NCBI RefSeq assembly: GCF_032335695.1
Contig: NZ_JACTOJ010000042.1
Coordinates: 1 to 20,113 of the forward strand
Origin: JACTOJ01 sp032335695
GTDB taxonomy: Bacteria; Bacillota; Clostridia; Clostridiales; Clostridiaceae
Reading direction: 5' to 3'
Length of the DNA stretch: 20,113 nt
Of this stretch, positions 1-7,744 are shown piece after piece (the first letter of the stretch is position 1; the number at the start of each line of letters is the position of its first letter). The notes beneath the pieces were generated by a model, which searched no databases, was not told the DNA's origin, and saw nothing but the letters and a program-made list of their open reading frames with translations. The translations under genes were made by a program, and so were the position numbers.

Positions 1-13
1 ATGGATGAAAAGT

Positions 14-50
14 AAAAGCGCCATCACTTTCGCGATGACGGCTTTATTTT
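14..50. terminator. possible bidirectional terminator hairpin
   Basis: AAAGC (15-19) pairs with GCTTT (41-45) and CATC (22-25) with GATG (34-37) across a small internal loop. A T-rich stretch follows on the plus strand, and an A-rich stretch precedes it, which gives T residues on the minus strand. It could end transcription from either side. The stem is interrupted, so the call is weak. Confidence 0.35.
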
Positions 51-78
51 GTCAGTTTTTCAGTGGCCTCAGTTCGGG

Positions 79-190
79 AGGCTATGTTTTAAAATGTTGA
101 TATTATCGTTTGAGTTCATCCCATGGGTTCTGAAAGAAACCATGCCATTACGAAAAATGCCTTTATCAACATTCTTTTAAAACATAGCCT
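79..190. repeat. 112-bp long inverted repeat with GGCTATGTTTTAAAA arms
   Basis: The left arm (79-102) is AGGCTATGTTTTAAAA followed by TGTTGATA. The right arm (164-190) is TATCAACA, a 3-nt insertion, then TTTTAAAACATAGCCT. The arms pair over 24 bp with one 3-nt bulge. The 61-nt centre contains a second imperfect hairpin (about 123-145, CATGGGTTC against GAAACCATG). The element lies 52 nt beyond the stop codon of the DUF4446 gene, and no coding region was recognised in it. The same 15-bp core recurs near 7745, 7803, 19666 and 19702. It may be a miniature mobile element, a terminator or processing structure, or a protein-binding dyad. Nothing here decides between these. Confidence 0.7.
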
Positions 191-242
191 TTATTTATTG
201 TATTCTATTTTAAAGTATTTCTTTATTTTATAAGATTATCTT

Positions 243-743
243 TTAAGCTTTATTTATTGCTTCATTTAAAACTTGTTTCTCTTCTTCAGATAAATCGTAT
301 CTAGATAATCCTTTATCTATTGGCTTAGCATAGGTTGTACTATCATTTCTTCCATAAATGCCTGTTAATATCATTCCATCATTGTTACCATCAAGAATAG
401 CAATAGAGAAACTCAAATCGCTCCCTACATCCTCGAAGGCTTTATATCTTACTATCGCTACCTTTTGTAAACATCCATTTAAGTATGTTGATATACTCTC
501 TACAGATTTTTTGGTTTCATCACAAACTTTAACAGCTTCATCAATCTTATCTTCATATGATAAAACTAATTCCTCTATGCTCTTATTATTAGCTCCCCTC
601 ATAAATTTTCTATATTTTTTCTCTAATTTATTTATGGAACTTATAAGTGTAAGAATTAAAATAAATAATAATATTATTATAACAATTAAACCTATAACTA
701 TATATGGAACAAAATCCTTAAATGTTGTAAATAAATCACCCAT
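243..743 (-). CDS. DUF4446 family membrane protein
   Basis: A 166-residue protein of unknown function. One hydrophobic segment at about residues 12-36 should be a membrane anchor. It is followed by a charged, probably coiled-coil stretch (about 38-88) and a conserved domain (about 92-150) with the run KVAIVRYKAFEDVGSD and the later motif YGRNDSTTYAKPI. These motifs are typical of DUF4446, which in clostridia sits directly downstream of parB. The ATG at 743 has GGAGG eight nt upstream. It is the last gene of the parA-parB transcript; the spacer to the parB stop is 35 nt and contains a parS site. Being anchored and co-transcribed with the partition genes suggests a link to origin positioning or the envelope, but that is inference. 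Confidence 0.85.
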   Translation of the reverse strand: MGDLFTTFKDFVPYIVIGLIVIIILLFILILTLISSINKLEKKYRKFMRGANNKSIEELVLSYEDKIDEAVKVCDETKKSVESISTYLNGCLQKVAIVRYKAFEDVGSDLSFSIAILDGNNDGMILTGIYGRNDSTTYAKPIDKGLSRYDLSEEEKQVLNEAINKA

Positions 744-760
744 CCGTCATACCTCCAATT

Positions 761-776
761 TGTTTCACGTGAAACA
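761..776. other. parS: parS site 1
   Basis: TGTTTCACGTGAAACA is a perfect 16-bp palindrome and matches the bacterial parS consensus. It lies between the parB stop codon and the ribosome-binding site of the DUF4446 gene. ParB should load here as a CTP-dependent sliding clamp and spread into neighbouring DNA, including its own gene. Confidence 0.96.
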
Positions 777-778
777 TT

Positions 779-1636
779 TTATAAATCTATATTTATCAAT
801 TCTAATATTCTATTCAAATCATCCTTGGAATAATACTCAATTTCTATTTTACCCTTGTCCTGGTTTTTAGAAAGAAGTTCTACTTTTGTTCCAAAATAAT
901 TTTCAAGTTTTCCTTTTAAGTCCTTAATATATGGATCATTCTGATTTGCATTTTTCTTTGGTTTTATTTTATTCACATTCATAGACCTAATATAAGCTTC
1001 TGTCTGCCTAACATTTAATGCTTCATCTATAATCTTCTGAGCTACCTCGTATTGTTTATCTTTATCCTCTATGCCAAGCAATGCCCTTCCATGCCCTTCA
1101 CTGATAACTCCATCTATTAAATATCCTTGAACTCTTGAATCTAAATTTAAAAGCCTCATTGAGTTAGTTATAGCCGTTCTTGATTTACCTACTCTTGATG
1201 CTAATTCTTCTTGAGTAAGTTTAAAATCAATAATTAATTTTTTATATGCATTAGCCTCTTCTACAGGGTTTAAATCCTCTCTTTGTATGTTCTCTATTAA
1301 TGAAACCTCTAATAATTCCTTATCCGTAATATCCATTATTATTACAGGAACTTCTTTTATACCCAAAAGTTTTGCAGCTCTCCATCTTCTCTCACCAGCT
1401 ACAATAACATAAAAGTCTCCTTCTTTTCTGAGTACAATAGGTTGTATCATACCGTGATCTTTTATTGATGAAGCCAAAGTAGATAATTTTTCTTCATCAA
1501 AAAATTTTCTTGGCTGCTCATCATTAGCTTTTATCAGGTTTATATCTAATAAATTTAAAGATGTTCCCTCGTTTGTTTCCTCCTGAGGAATTAAAGCTCC
1601 CAATCCTTTTCCTAATCCATGTTTTTTAACTGCCAT
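779..1636 (-). CDS. parB: chromosome partitioning protein ParB (Spo0J)
   Basis: A 285-residue ParB CTPase clamp that binds parS and recruits SMC to the origin. The N-terminus has the basic GLGKGLGALIP motif (about 7-17), which in the family contacts and stimulates ParA. The CTP-binding motif GERRWRAA is at 81-88 and ENIQREDLNPVEEA at 115-128. The helix-turn-helix starts at about 141 (TQEELASRVGKSR). The recognition region carries Arg in KSR and Gly in EGHGR, the ParB-type residues that distinguish parS binders from Noc. The C-terminal dimerisation domain ends in a charged region with no truncation. The ATG at 1636 is 17 nt after the parA stop, so the pair is translationally close. parS sites lie on both sides of the parA-parB pair. 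Confidence 0.97.
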   Translation of the reverse strand: MAVKKHGLGKGLGALIPQEETNEGTSLNLLDINLIKANDEQPRKFFDEEKLSTLASSIKDHGMIQPIVLRKEGDFYVIVAGERRWRAAKLLGIKEVPVIIMDITDKELLEVSLIENIQREDLNPVEEANAYKKLIIDFKLTQEELASRVGKSRTAITNSMRLLNLDSRVQGYLIDGVISEGHGRALLGIEDKDKQYEVAQKIIDEALNVRQTEAYIRSMNVNKIKPKKNANQNDPYIKDLKGKLENYFGTKVELLSKNQDKGKIEIEYYSKDDLNRILELINIDL

Positions 1637-1653
1637 ATTATCACCATCCTTTG

Positions 1654-2415
1654 TTATTGCCTTTTAAGAAATTCTTTCGTCAGCGCTTCGTAAGCTTCCG
1701 CCCCTCTACATTTATCATCATAAAGCATTATAGGCATTCCAAAGCTTGGTGCCTCGGCTAATCTTATATTTCTAGGTATAGTTGCAGTATAAACTTTATC
1801 CTTAAAATACTTTTTCACCTCAGTAACTACATCATTAGATAAGTTTGTCCTACTATCATACATACTCATAATTACTCCTTCTACATCTATATCTTTATTC
1901 AAAGATTTTTTTACAAGTTGTATAGTATTTACTAGCTGACCAACGCCTTCTAACGCATAAAATTCACATTGAATAGGTATTAATACGGAATCTGCTGCTG
2001 TAAGTGCATTAATTGTAAGAAATCCTAACGATGGTGGACAATCAATAAATATAAAATCATATTTACTTTTTAAACTATCCAACTTATTCTTTAAAATGGA
2101 CTCTCTGCTCATTTTGTCTATTAACTCTACTTCCGCCCCTGCTAATTCCATGGTGGATGGTGCAATATGAAGATTTTTTATAAGTTCGCATTCTTTTATA
2201 ACTTCATCTATTGTTGCATCACCTGTAAGTACATCATATACCGAACTACTTATTTTCTTCTTATCAAACCCCAAACCACTTGTTGTATTTCCTTGTGGAT
2301 CTATATCGATTGTTAATACTTTGAAGCCTTCCATTGCAAGGTAAGCACATAAATTAATATTTGTAGTGGTTTTTCCAACTCCACCTTTTTGATTGAATAT
2401 ACATATAGTTTTCAT
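1654..2415 (-). CDS. parA: chromosome partitioning ATPase ParA (Soj)
   Basis: A 253-residue ParA/MinD-type ATPase, the same length as B. subtilis Soj. The deviant Walker A motif KGGVGKTT is at 10-17, with the signature lysine at 10. The DIDPQGN switch follows at 37-43, and the Walker B region FIFIDCPPS is near 121-129. ATP-dependent dimers bind DNA non-specifically, and ParB stimulates hydrolysis. In Firmicutes Soj also switches DnaA between inhibition and activation. No in-frame upstream start is possible because a TGA lies six codons upstream. The ribosome-binding site next to the ATG is weak (AGGG), while a much stronger one lies about 50 nt upstream. It is first in the parA-parB-DUF4446 unit. 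Confidence 0.97.
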   Translation of the reverse strand: MKTICIFNQKGGVGKTTTNINLCAYLAMEGFKVLTIDIDPQGNTTSGLGFDKKKISSSVYDVLTGDATIDEVIKECELIKNLHIAPSTMELAGAEVELIDKMSRESILKNKLDSLKSKYDFIFIDCPPSLGFLTINALTAADSVLIPIQCEFYALEGVGQLVNTIQLVKKSLNKDIDVEGVIMSMYDSRTNLSNDVVTEVKKYFKDKVYTATIPRNIRLAEAPSFGMPIMLYDDKCRGAEAYEALTKEFLKRQ

Positions 2416-2754
2416 ATTAACTGCCCTAAAGAATCAAATAATTCTGTGAGCTGTCCACCTCCTTTCTTTACACATAATATTATTATATATTTAATTATAT
2501 TATTTTTAAAGAATTATTTAATTTATATATCATAAATTTTTGTCAGCTAATAAATTATATATGTATCCTCAATATTTTTATACGTAATTTAATAAATTTA
2601 AGCTTTATATTTTGTGCCATTTTTCTAAGAAAAGAACAAATGTATTTTAACACCAACAAATAACGCAACTATAACAACGAGTCTTTAAATTTCATCAATA
2701 AGTTATATAATATGCTTCAAGGTTATATAGGCTTTATACAATATACTTTTAAAA
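2416..2754. other. AT-rich intergenic region between noc and parA
   Basis: About 340 bases without a gene. It should hold the parA promoter on the minus strand. Because nearly everything is A or T, several hexamers resemble -10 boxes and none has a convincing -35 partner at 17 nt. A full Shine-Dalgarno sequence (AGAAAGGAGGTGG on the minus strand, about 2456-2468) is not followed at normal spacing by an ATG, nor by any open frame longer than ten codons. Confidence 0.6.
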
Positions 2755-2786
2755 CACAAAAAAACAACCGCTTAAAACGGTTGTTT
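2755..2786 (-). terminator. intrinsic terminator of noc
   Basis: AAACAACCG (2762-2770) pairs perfectly with CGGTTGTTT (2778-2786) around a 7-nt loop. On the minus strand the stem is followed by a run of T residues (complement of 2758-2764). It ends the rpmH-side or mnmE-rsmG-noc transcript before parA. Its promoter-proximal arm shares five bases with parS site 2. Confidence 0.88.
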
Positions 2787-2797
2787 CACGTGAAACA
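2782..2797. other. parS: parS site 2
   Basis: A second perfect TGTTTCACGTGAAACA palindrome, identical to the site at 761-776. It sits between the noc stop codon and the noc terminator, so it is part of the noc 3' untranslated transcript. The first five bases also form one terminator arm. Confidence 0.96.
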
Positions 2798-2803
2798 TTT
2801 TTT

Positions 2804-3571
2804 TTAATTACTTTTGGGTATTTTTATGGTAACTTCAATACAATCATCTAATTCCTTAGATCTATATTGCGCCGATATACCGTATTTATCAAATACTTGT
2901 TTTATAGTGTTAATGTATACTTTAGAAGTAAATATTCCCTTTATCTTATTCTTTTTATCCTTAAGAATATTCTTAGTTAATTCTTTCTCGATTAGATTTT
3001 CAGTTTCTTTAACATTCAATCCTTTATCGATCACTATGCTTAAGATTCTTATTTGTTCCTCTTCAGAATCCAATTTTAACAAAGCTCTAGCATGTCTTTC
3101 AGTGAGTCCATTTTCTAATAATGTTGAGCGAACCTTTTCAGATAGTTTTAAGATCCTTAATTTATTTGCTATCGTCGATTGTTTTTTTCCGATTGTTTCA
3201 GCTAACTTCTCCTGAGTATAAGAATGCTCTTTTATTAAATTAAAATAAGCTTCTGCTTCCTCTATATAATTTAAATCTTCGCGCTGCAAATTTTCTAATA
3301 ATGCAATAGCAGCAGATTCTTTGTCACTAATATCAATTATAATTACTGGAACAAATTCTAATCCAATTTTTTTAGCAGCTCTAAGTCTTCTTTCTCCAGC
3401 TACTAATTCATAAGTTTGTCCTATTTTTCTGACAGATAAAGGTTGAATAATACCATGCTCTTTTATTGATTGTGCTAATTCCTCAATTGCATCTTCATCA
3501 AAAAACTTTCTTGGTTGATACAAGTTAGGTACAATCTTATCTGGTTGTAAGTTAACAATTTCATTCTGCAT
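2804..3571 (-). CDS. noc: ParB-family nucleoid occlusion protein Noc
   Basis: A 255-residue ParB paralogue at the position next to rsmG where Firmicutes carry noc. It has the CTP-binding motif GERRLRAA (59-66), ENLQREDLNYIEEA (93-106) and a helix-turn-helix from about 119 (TQEKLAETIGKKQ). The DNA-recognition residues are of Noc type: Gln in KKQS, Lys in ANKLR, and Arg in ERHARALL, where ParB has Arg, Thr/Ser and Gly. It should therefore prefer the Noc site over parS. Known Noc proteins recruit DNA to the membrane through a short N-terminal amphipathic helix. This protein starts at MQNEIVNLQPDKIVPN, directly at the CTPase fold, and that helix is not evident. It could act differently from B. 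subtilis Noc. The ribosome-binding site is modest (GGGATGGGAT). Confidence 0.88.
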   Translation of the reverse strand: MQNEIVNLQPDKIVPNLYQPRKFFDEDAIEELAQSIKEHGIIQPLSVRKIGQTYELVAGERRLRAAKKIGLEFVPVIIIDISDKESAAIALLENLQREDLNYIEEAEAYFNLIKEHSYTQEKLAETIGKKQSTIANKLRILKLSEKVRSTLLENGLTERHARALLKLDSEEEQIRILSIVIDKGLNVKETENLIEKELTKNILKDKKNKIKGIFTSKVYINTIKQVFDKYGISAQYRSKELDDCIEVTIKIPKSN

Positions 3572-3694
3572 ATTATCCCATCCCTTTATTTGTAAGTTTA
3601 ATGCTTAAAATATATTTTCTCCTTAAGTTAAAAAAATCCTCTTTTTATAAGTAAAATTTTTCTGACATAATAATAATTTTTTTTATTAAAAATA

Positions 3695-4414
3695 CTATTT
3701 TATCGGTTTTTTGTTTATAGTTCCTGCTTTTCTTGGATATTGTGGTGGCGTATTTTTTACTTTTTTGACTATTACAATATTATGCTTTAAATCAGTTTCT
3801 TCGATTTCTACAGGAATTATCTCTTCTATCTTACCACCTAAAACTTTTATGGCATTTTCAGCCTCTTGAATTTCCCCTTCTACTGCAGGTCCTTTAAGAG
3901 CTATAAAGTATCCTCCAACCTTTGCGTAAGGAAGGCAGAATTCACTTAAAACAGACATATTAGCTACTGCTCTAGAAAAAACTCCATCATAGCTTTCTCT
4001 AAATCCTTTTTTAATTGCTAAATCTTCTGCTCTGCTGTGGTAAGTAGTTATATTTTTTAAATCCAAATCATTTATCACTTCATTTAAGAAATTTACTCTC
4101 TTATTTAAAGAATCTAACAATGTAACATTTTTGCTTTCATCTGCAATTTTTATGGGAATTCCTGGAAAACCAGCTCCAGTTCCTACATCTATTATATTTT
4201 TTAAATCAAACATTTTCTTAAATTTGAAACACTTTATGCAATCAATAAAATGTTTCTTTATTATATCTTCTTCTTCTGTTATTGCTGTCAGATTTATCTT
4301 TTCATTCCATTCTTTTATTAATGCCATATATTTAATAAACAAATTATATTTATGCTCATTAAATTCAATTCCTTCATTATTAAAAGCTTCTTCCATTATA
4401 TCATAATATTTCAT
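3695..4414 (-). CDS. rsmG: 16S rRNA (guanine-N7) methyltransferase RsmG (GidB)
   Basis: A 239-residue class I methyltransferase that uses S-adenosylmethionine to form 7-methylguanosine in the 530 loop of 16S rRNA (G527 in E. coli numbering). Loss of this modification is known to give low-level streptomycin resistance. The N-terminal helices contain the family motif WNEKINLTAI (36-45). The cofactor loop DVGTGAGFPG is at 76-85, and the SRAVA motif is near 137-141. The length equals the B. subtilis enzyme. The ATG at 4414 is preceded by GGAGG at 7-nt spacing. It follows mnmG after a 43-nt spacer, in the usual mnmE-mnmG-rsmG-noc order. A 123-nt spacer separates it from noc, and no clear terminator was seen there. 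Confidence 0.97.
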   Translation of the reverse strand: MKYYDIMEEAFNNEGIEFNEHKYNLFIKYMALIKEWNEKINLTAITEEEDIIKKHFIDCIKCFKFKKMFDLKNIIDVGTGAGFPGIPIKIADESKNVTLLDSLNKRVNFLNEVINDLDLKNITTYHSRAEDLAIKKGFRESYDGVFSRAVANMSVLSEFCLPYAKVGGYFIALKGPAVEGEIQEAENAIKVLGGKIEEIIPVEIEETDLKHNIVIVKKVKNTPPQYPRKAGTINKKPIK

Positions 4415-4457
4415 AATTGAGCCTCCAAAACTACTTTATTTTTATACAAAGGCTATT

Positions 4458-6341
4458 TTAAGATACAGATTTTCGATTAATTTGCTCTAGGTGAATCATA
4501 AGAACATTTATATCTGCAGGAGAAACACCTGATATTCTAGATGCTTGACCTATATTTTCCGGTTTTACTTTGGATAGTTTTTGCTTAGCTTCAATTCTTA
4601 AACTTTTAACATCATCATAATTTATATCTTGAGGCAGTTTTCTATTTTCAAATTTTTTAAATTGATCAACCTGTTCCATCTGCTTTTCGATATAACCTTC
4701 ATATTTAGCCGTTATATCTATTTGCTCAATTATATCGTCACTTAACTCTGGTCTTTCAGCATCCAAAGAAGCTACACTATTATAATTAAGTTCCGGTCTC
4801 TTTATAAGTTCATATAAAGATATAGGCTTTTTAAGATCAGCTGAATTTAAAGAAATCAAAAATTCATTTACTTCTTTTTTACCAGTTATATTTACCTTCT
4901 TAATTCTATCCAGTTCATTCTCTATAGTATTCTTTCTATTAATAAATTTAGCATATCTTTCTTCACTTACTAATCCTGCAGCATAACCTAATTGAGTCAA
5001 TCTCAAATCTGCGTTGTCCTGTCTTAACAACAATCTATATTCTGCCCTAGAAGTCATCATTCTATAAGGCTCGTTTGTTCCTTTTGTTACTAAATCGTCT
5101 ATTAATACGCCTATATAAGCATCGGATCTGCTCAAAATAAGAGGCTCTCTATTTTTAACTTTTAATGCTGCATTTATTCCAGCAATTATTCCTTGAGCAG
5201 CAGCTTCCTCATATCCTGAAGTACCGTTAAGCTGACCAGCCCCAAATAAACCATTAATATTTTTAAACTCAAGGCTTAACTTAAGCTGTGTAGGGTCTAT
5301 GCAGTCATATTCAATGGCATAAGCTGTTCTCATTAATTCAGCATTTTCAAGTCCAATGACAGAATGAAGCATATCAAGCTGAACATCCTCTGGAAGTGAA
5401 CTTGATAATCCTTGTACATACATCTCATTAGTGTTTTCGCCTTCTGGTTCAATAAATATTTGATGCTGACCCTTATCTGGAAATTTAACTATCTTATCTT
5501 CTATGGAAGGACAATATCTTGGGCCAATTCCTTCGATACTTCCATTGTACATTGGTGATCTTGATATATTCTCCCTTATAATCTTAATCGTATCTGCAGT
5601 TGTATAAGTTAAATAACATGATATTTGATCTCTTTCCAATTTATCTGTCATAAAGGAAAATGGAACTATTTTTTCGTCCCCTTTTTGCTCGGACATTTTT
5701 GAAAAATCTACGGATCTCTTGTGGATTCTAGAAGGTGTTCCAGTTTTAAATCTTCTTATAGATATTCCTAAGCTTATTAATGAACTTGATAGTTCATTTG
5801 CTGGAAATAATCCATTGGGACCTCCACTGTAACTTACTTCTCCAATAATGATTCTAGACTTTAAATAAACGCCTGAAGCCATTACTACCACATTTGATCT
5901 AAAAAATGCTCCATTTTTAGTTGTTATTCCAGTAACTGATCCATTTTCAACCTCTACTGTTACTACTTCAACCTGCCTTATAGACAGATTATGCTGATCC
6001 TCCAAAACCTTTTTCATTCTCTCTTGATATTTTTTCTTATCAGCCTGCGCTCTCAAAGAATGAACTGCCGGTCCCTTGGAAGTATTTAACATTCTTGATT
6101 GTATGAAAGTGTGATCTATATTAATGGCCATCTCTCCGCCCAATGCATCAAGCTCTCTAACTAGGTGACCCTTAGCAGTGCCCCCTACATTAGGATTGCA
6201 AGGCATCATGGCTATACTGTCTAAATTCATTGTACATACGAGGGTTTTGCATCCCATTCTAGCAGCTGCCAAAGCAGCTTCACATCCAGCATGCCCTGCG
6301 CCTATTACAATTACGTCATATTCTCCAGCATAATATTTCAT
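4458..6341 (-). CDS. mnmG: tRNA uridine 5-carboxymethylaminomethyl modification enzyme MnmG (GidA)
   Basis: A 627-residue FAD enzyme. With MnmE it installs the carboxymethylaminomethyl group on U34 of tRNAs reading two-codon boxes, using methylene-tetrahydrofolate. The FAD-binding GAGHAG motif is at 14-19. Further family motifs include CNPNVGGTAKGHLVRELDALGG near residues 50-70, GTPSRI, RYCPSIEDKI and LNGTSGYEEAAAQG. The C-terminal helical domain that docks MnmE is present. The chosen ATG at 6341 gives the normal length (B. subtilis has 628). The frame opens further upstream only through a TTG at 6365 that lies inside the end of mnmE. The ATG is 8 nt after the mnmE stop, with AGGAAAGTAGG overlapping that stop as ribosome-binding site. 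Confidence 0.97.
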   Translation of the reverse strand: MKYYAGEYDVIVIGAGHAGCEAALAAARMGCKTLVCTMNLDSIAMMPCNPNVGGTAKGHLVRELDALGGEMAINIDHTFIQSRMLNTSKGPAVHSLRAQADKKKYQERMKKVLEDQHNLSIRQVEVVTVEVENGSVTGITTKNGAFFRSNVVVMASGVYLKSRIIIGEVSYSGGPNGLFPANELSSSLISLGISIRRFKTGTPSRIHKRSVDFSKMSEQKGDEKIVPFSFMTDKLERDQISCYLTYTTADTIKIIRENISRSPMYNGSIEGIGPRYCPSIEDKIVKFPDKGQHQIFIEPEGENTNEMYVQGLSSSLPEDVQLDMLHSVIGLENAELMRTAYAIEYDCIDPTQLKLSLEFKNINGLFGAGQLNGTSGYEEAAAQGIIAGINAALKVKNREPLILSRSDAYIGVLIDDLVTKGTNEPYRMMTSRAEYRLLLRQDNADLRLTQLGYAAGLVSEERYAKFINRKNTIENELDRIKKVNITGKKEVNEFLISLNSADLKKPISLYELIKRPELNYNSVASLDAERPELSDDIIEQIDITAKYEGYIEKQMEQVDQFKKFENRKLPQDINYDDVKSLRIEAKQKLSKVKPENIGQASRISGVSPADINVLMIHLEQINRKSVS

Positions 6342-6349
6342 AAGTATAC

Positions 6350-7729
6350 CTACTTTCCTATACAAAATTCAGAAAATATTTTATCTAGCAAATCTTCCTC
6401 AAGCGTATCCCCTGTTATTTGCCCCAAATTTTCCCAAGCACTTCTTACATCTATAGATGCCAAATCTATAGGCAATCCGCCTTCAAGCGTCTTAAGTGCT
6501 GCATCGCATTTCTCTGAAGCTCTTATTAAAGCTTCTTTGTGCCTGCTGTTAGTTACTAAAACTTCTGAAGGCCTTATTTCTCCATTAAAAAACATTTTCT
6601 TAATGATATTTTTTATATTATCAATGCCCATACCTTTTAGTGCAGATATTTCAATTATATTGTCTTTATTTAAATCCTTCAACTGATTAAAATCTAGCTT
6701 TGTTTCCAAATCTACCTTGTTAAGTAGAACTATATACTTTTTATCCTTTATTTTCTTTATTATAGATTTATCTTCATCATCTAATTCTCTGCTATTATCC
6801 AGCATAAAAATTATAAGATCCGCTTCTTCCATCTTTTCCTTTGACTTTTCTACACCTATTTTTTCAACGGTATCCTCTGTATCTCTTATTCCTGCAGTAT
6901 CAATTATTTTTAACGGAATGCCGCCTATGCTTATATATTCTTCAATAACATCTCTGGTTGTGCCTGGCACATCTGTAACTATAGCTTTGTTTTCCATTAT
7001 GAGTGCGTTAAGAAGAGAAGATTTTCCTACATTTGGCTTTCCTACTATTACAACATTTATTCCTTCTCTTATTATTTTGCCTTCATTAGCTGTTGCAATT
7101 ATTTCATCAATATACTGTTTAATCTCTTTTATATCGATCTTAACTTTTTGTCCTGTTATCTCTTCTAAATCATCTTCTGGAAAATCTACAGTTGCTTCAA
7201 TATGAGCTATTACCCCTAAAAGCTTATTTCTTATTTTGTTTATTTCCTGGGAAATTCGACCTTGAGCCTGCATAACCGCAGACTTCATGGAAATTTCTGT
7301 TTTCGCTCTGATTATATCAATTACAGCTTCAGCCTGACTCAAGTCTATTCGTCCATTTAAAAATGCCCTTTTGGTAAACTCTCCAGGCTCAGCAATTCTG
7401 GCACCGCTTCTTACTATCTCTTCCAAAATCCTATTAGTAGCAACTAGCCCCCCATGACAATTTACCTCAATCACATCTTCAGCTGTAAAACTCTTAGGTC
7501 CCTTCATGTAGCTCACTATAACTTCATCTAATTTTTCATTATTTTCCTTATCAATTATATACCCATATCTCATTGTATATGATTTAATATCCTCTAAACT
7601 TCTGCCGCCTTTTCCTATAAAAACTGAAGAAACTATTTTTAAAGCCTTATCTCCTGAAACTCTTATTATTGAAATGCCACCTTCTCCAATTCCTGTAGCA
7701 ACAGCTGCAATAGTATCAAATTCTTTCAT
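6350..7729 (-). CDS. mnmE: tRNA modification GTPase MnmE (TrmE)
   Basis: A 459-residue GTPase, partner of MnmG in wobble-uridine modification. The N-terminal folate-binding, dimerising domain (about 1-118) begins DTIAAVATGIGEGGISIIRVSG. A helical domain follows, with the G domain inserted at about 220-375: GKPNVGKSS (230-238), GTTRD (256-260), DTAG (277-280), NKVD (337-340), SALK (362-365). It ends with the catalytic C-terminal motif FCIGK (455-459). The start is the ATG at 7729, because GAGGTG lies exactly 6 nt upstream. The alternative GTG at 7738 is part of that ribosome-binding sequence. Upstream lies the jag terminator and a 100-nt leader with two copies of a dispersed repeat. An internal 14-bp palindrome at 7242-7255 resembles a Noc site. 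Confidence 0.97.
   Translation of the reverse strand: MKEFDTIAAVATGIGEGGISIIRVSGDKALKIVSSVFIGKGGRSLEDIKSYTMRYGYIIDKENNEKLDEVIVSYMKGPKSFTAEDVIEVNCHGGLVATNRILEEIVRSGARIAEPGEFTKRAFLNGRIDLSQAEAVIDIIRAKTEISMKSAVMQAQGRISQEINKIRNKLLGVIAHIEATVDFPEDDLEEITGQKVKIDIKEIKQYIDEIIATANEGKIIREGINVVIVGKPNVGKSSLLNALIMENKAIVTDVPGTTRDVIEEYISIGGIPLKIIDTAGIRDTEDTVEKIGVEKSKEKMEEADLIIFMLDNSRELDDEDKSIIKKIKDKKYIVLLNKVDLETKLDFNQLKDLNKDNIIEISALKGMGIDNIKNIIKKMFFNGEIRPSEVLVTNSRHKEALIRASEKCDAALKTLEGGLPIDLASIDVRSAWENLGQITGDTLEEDLLDKIFSEFCIGK
7242..7255. promoter_or_regulatory. candidate Noc-binding site inside mnmE
   Basis: ATTTCCTGGGAAAT differs at one central base from the B. subtilis Noc-binding consensus ATTTCCCGGGAAAT. 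It lies in the coding sequence for residues ISQEI of MnmE. A Noc-type paralogue is encoded 4 kb away. A single near match in a coding region could be chance. Confidence 0.4.
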
Positions 7730-7744
7730 TATTTTCACCTCGTA

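Noticed and set aside
79..190. CRISPR repeat or tracrRNA-like element
   Set aside because: There are only two inverted copies, no regularly spaced direct repeats and no cas genes in the window.
358..870. 170-codon open frame on the plus strand across the DUF4446 gene and parB
   Set aside because: It is antisense to two well-supported genes and spans parS; its hydrophobic content reflects the complementary strand.
2570..2750. Several TATAAT-like hexamers upstream of parA
   Set aside because: None has a credible -35 at 16-18 nt, and hexamers of this kind are frequent in such AT-rich DNA.
7730..7738. GTG start for mnmE three codons upstream of the chosen ATG
   Set aside because: That GTG is part of the GAGGTG ribosome-binding sequence; the ATG at 7729 has ideal spacing and gives the usual N-terminus.
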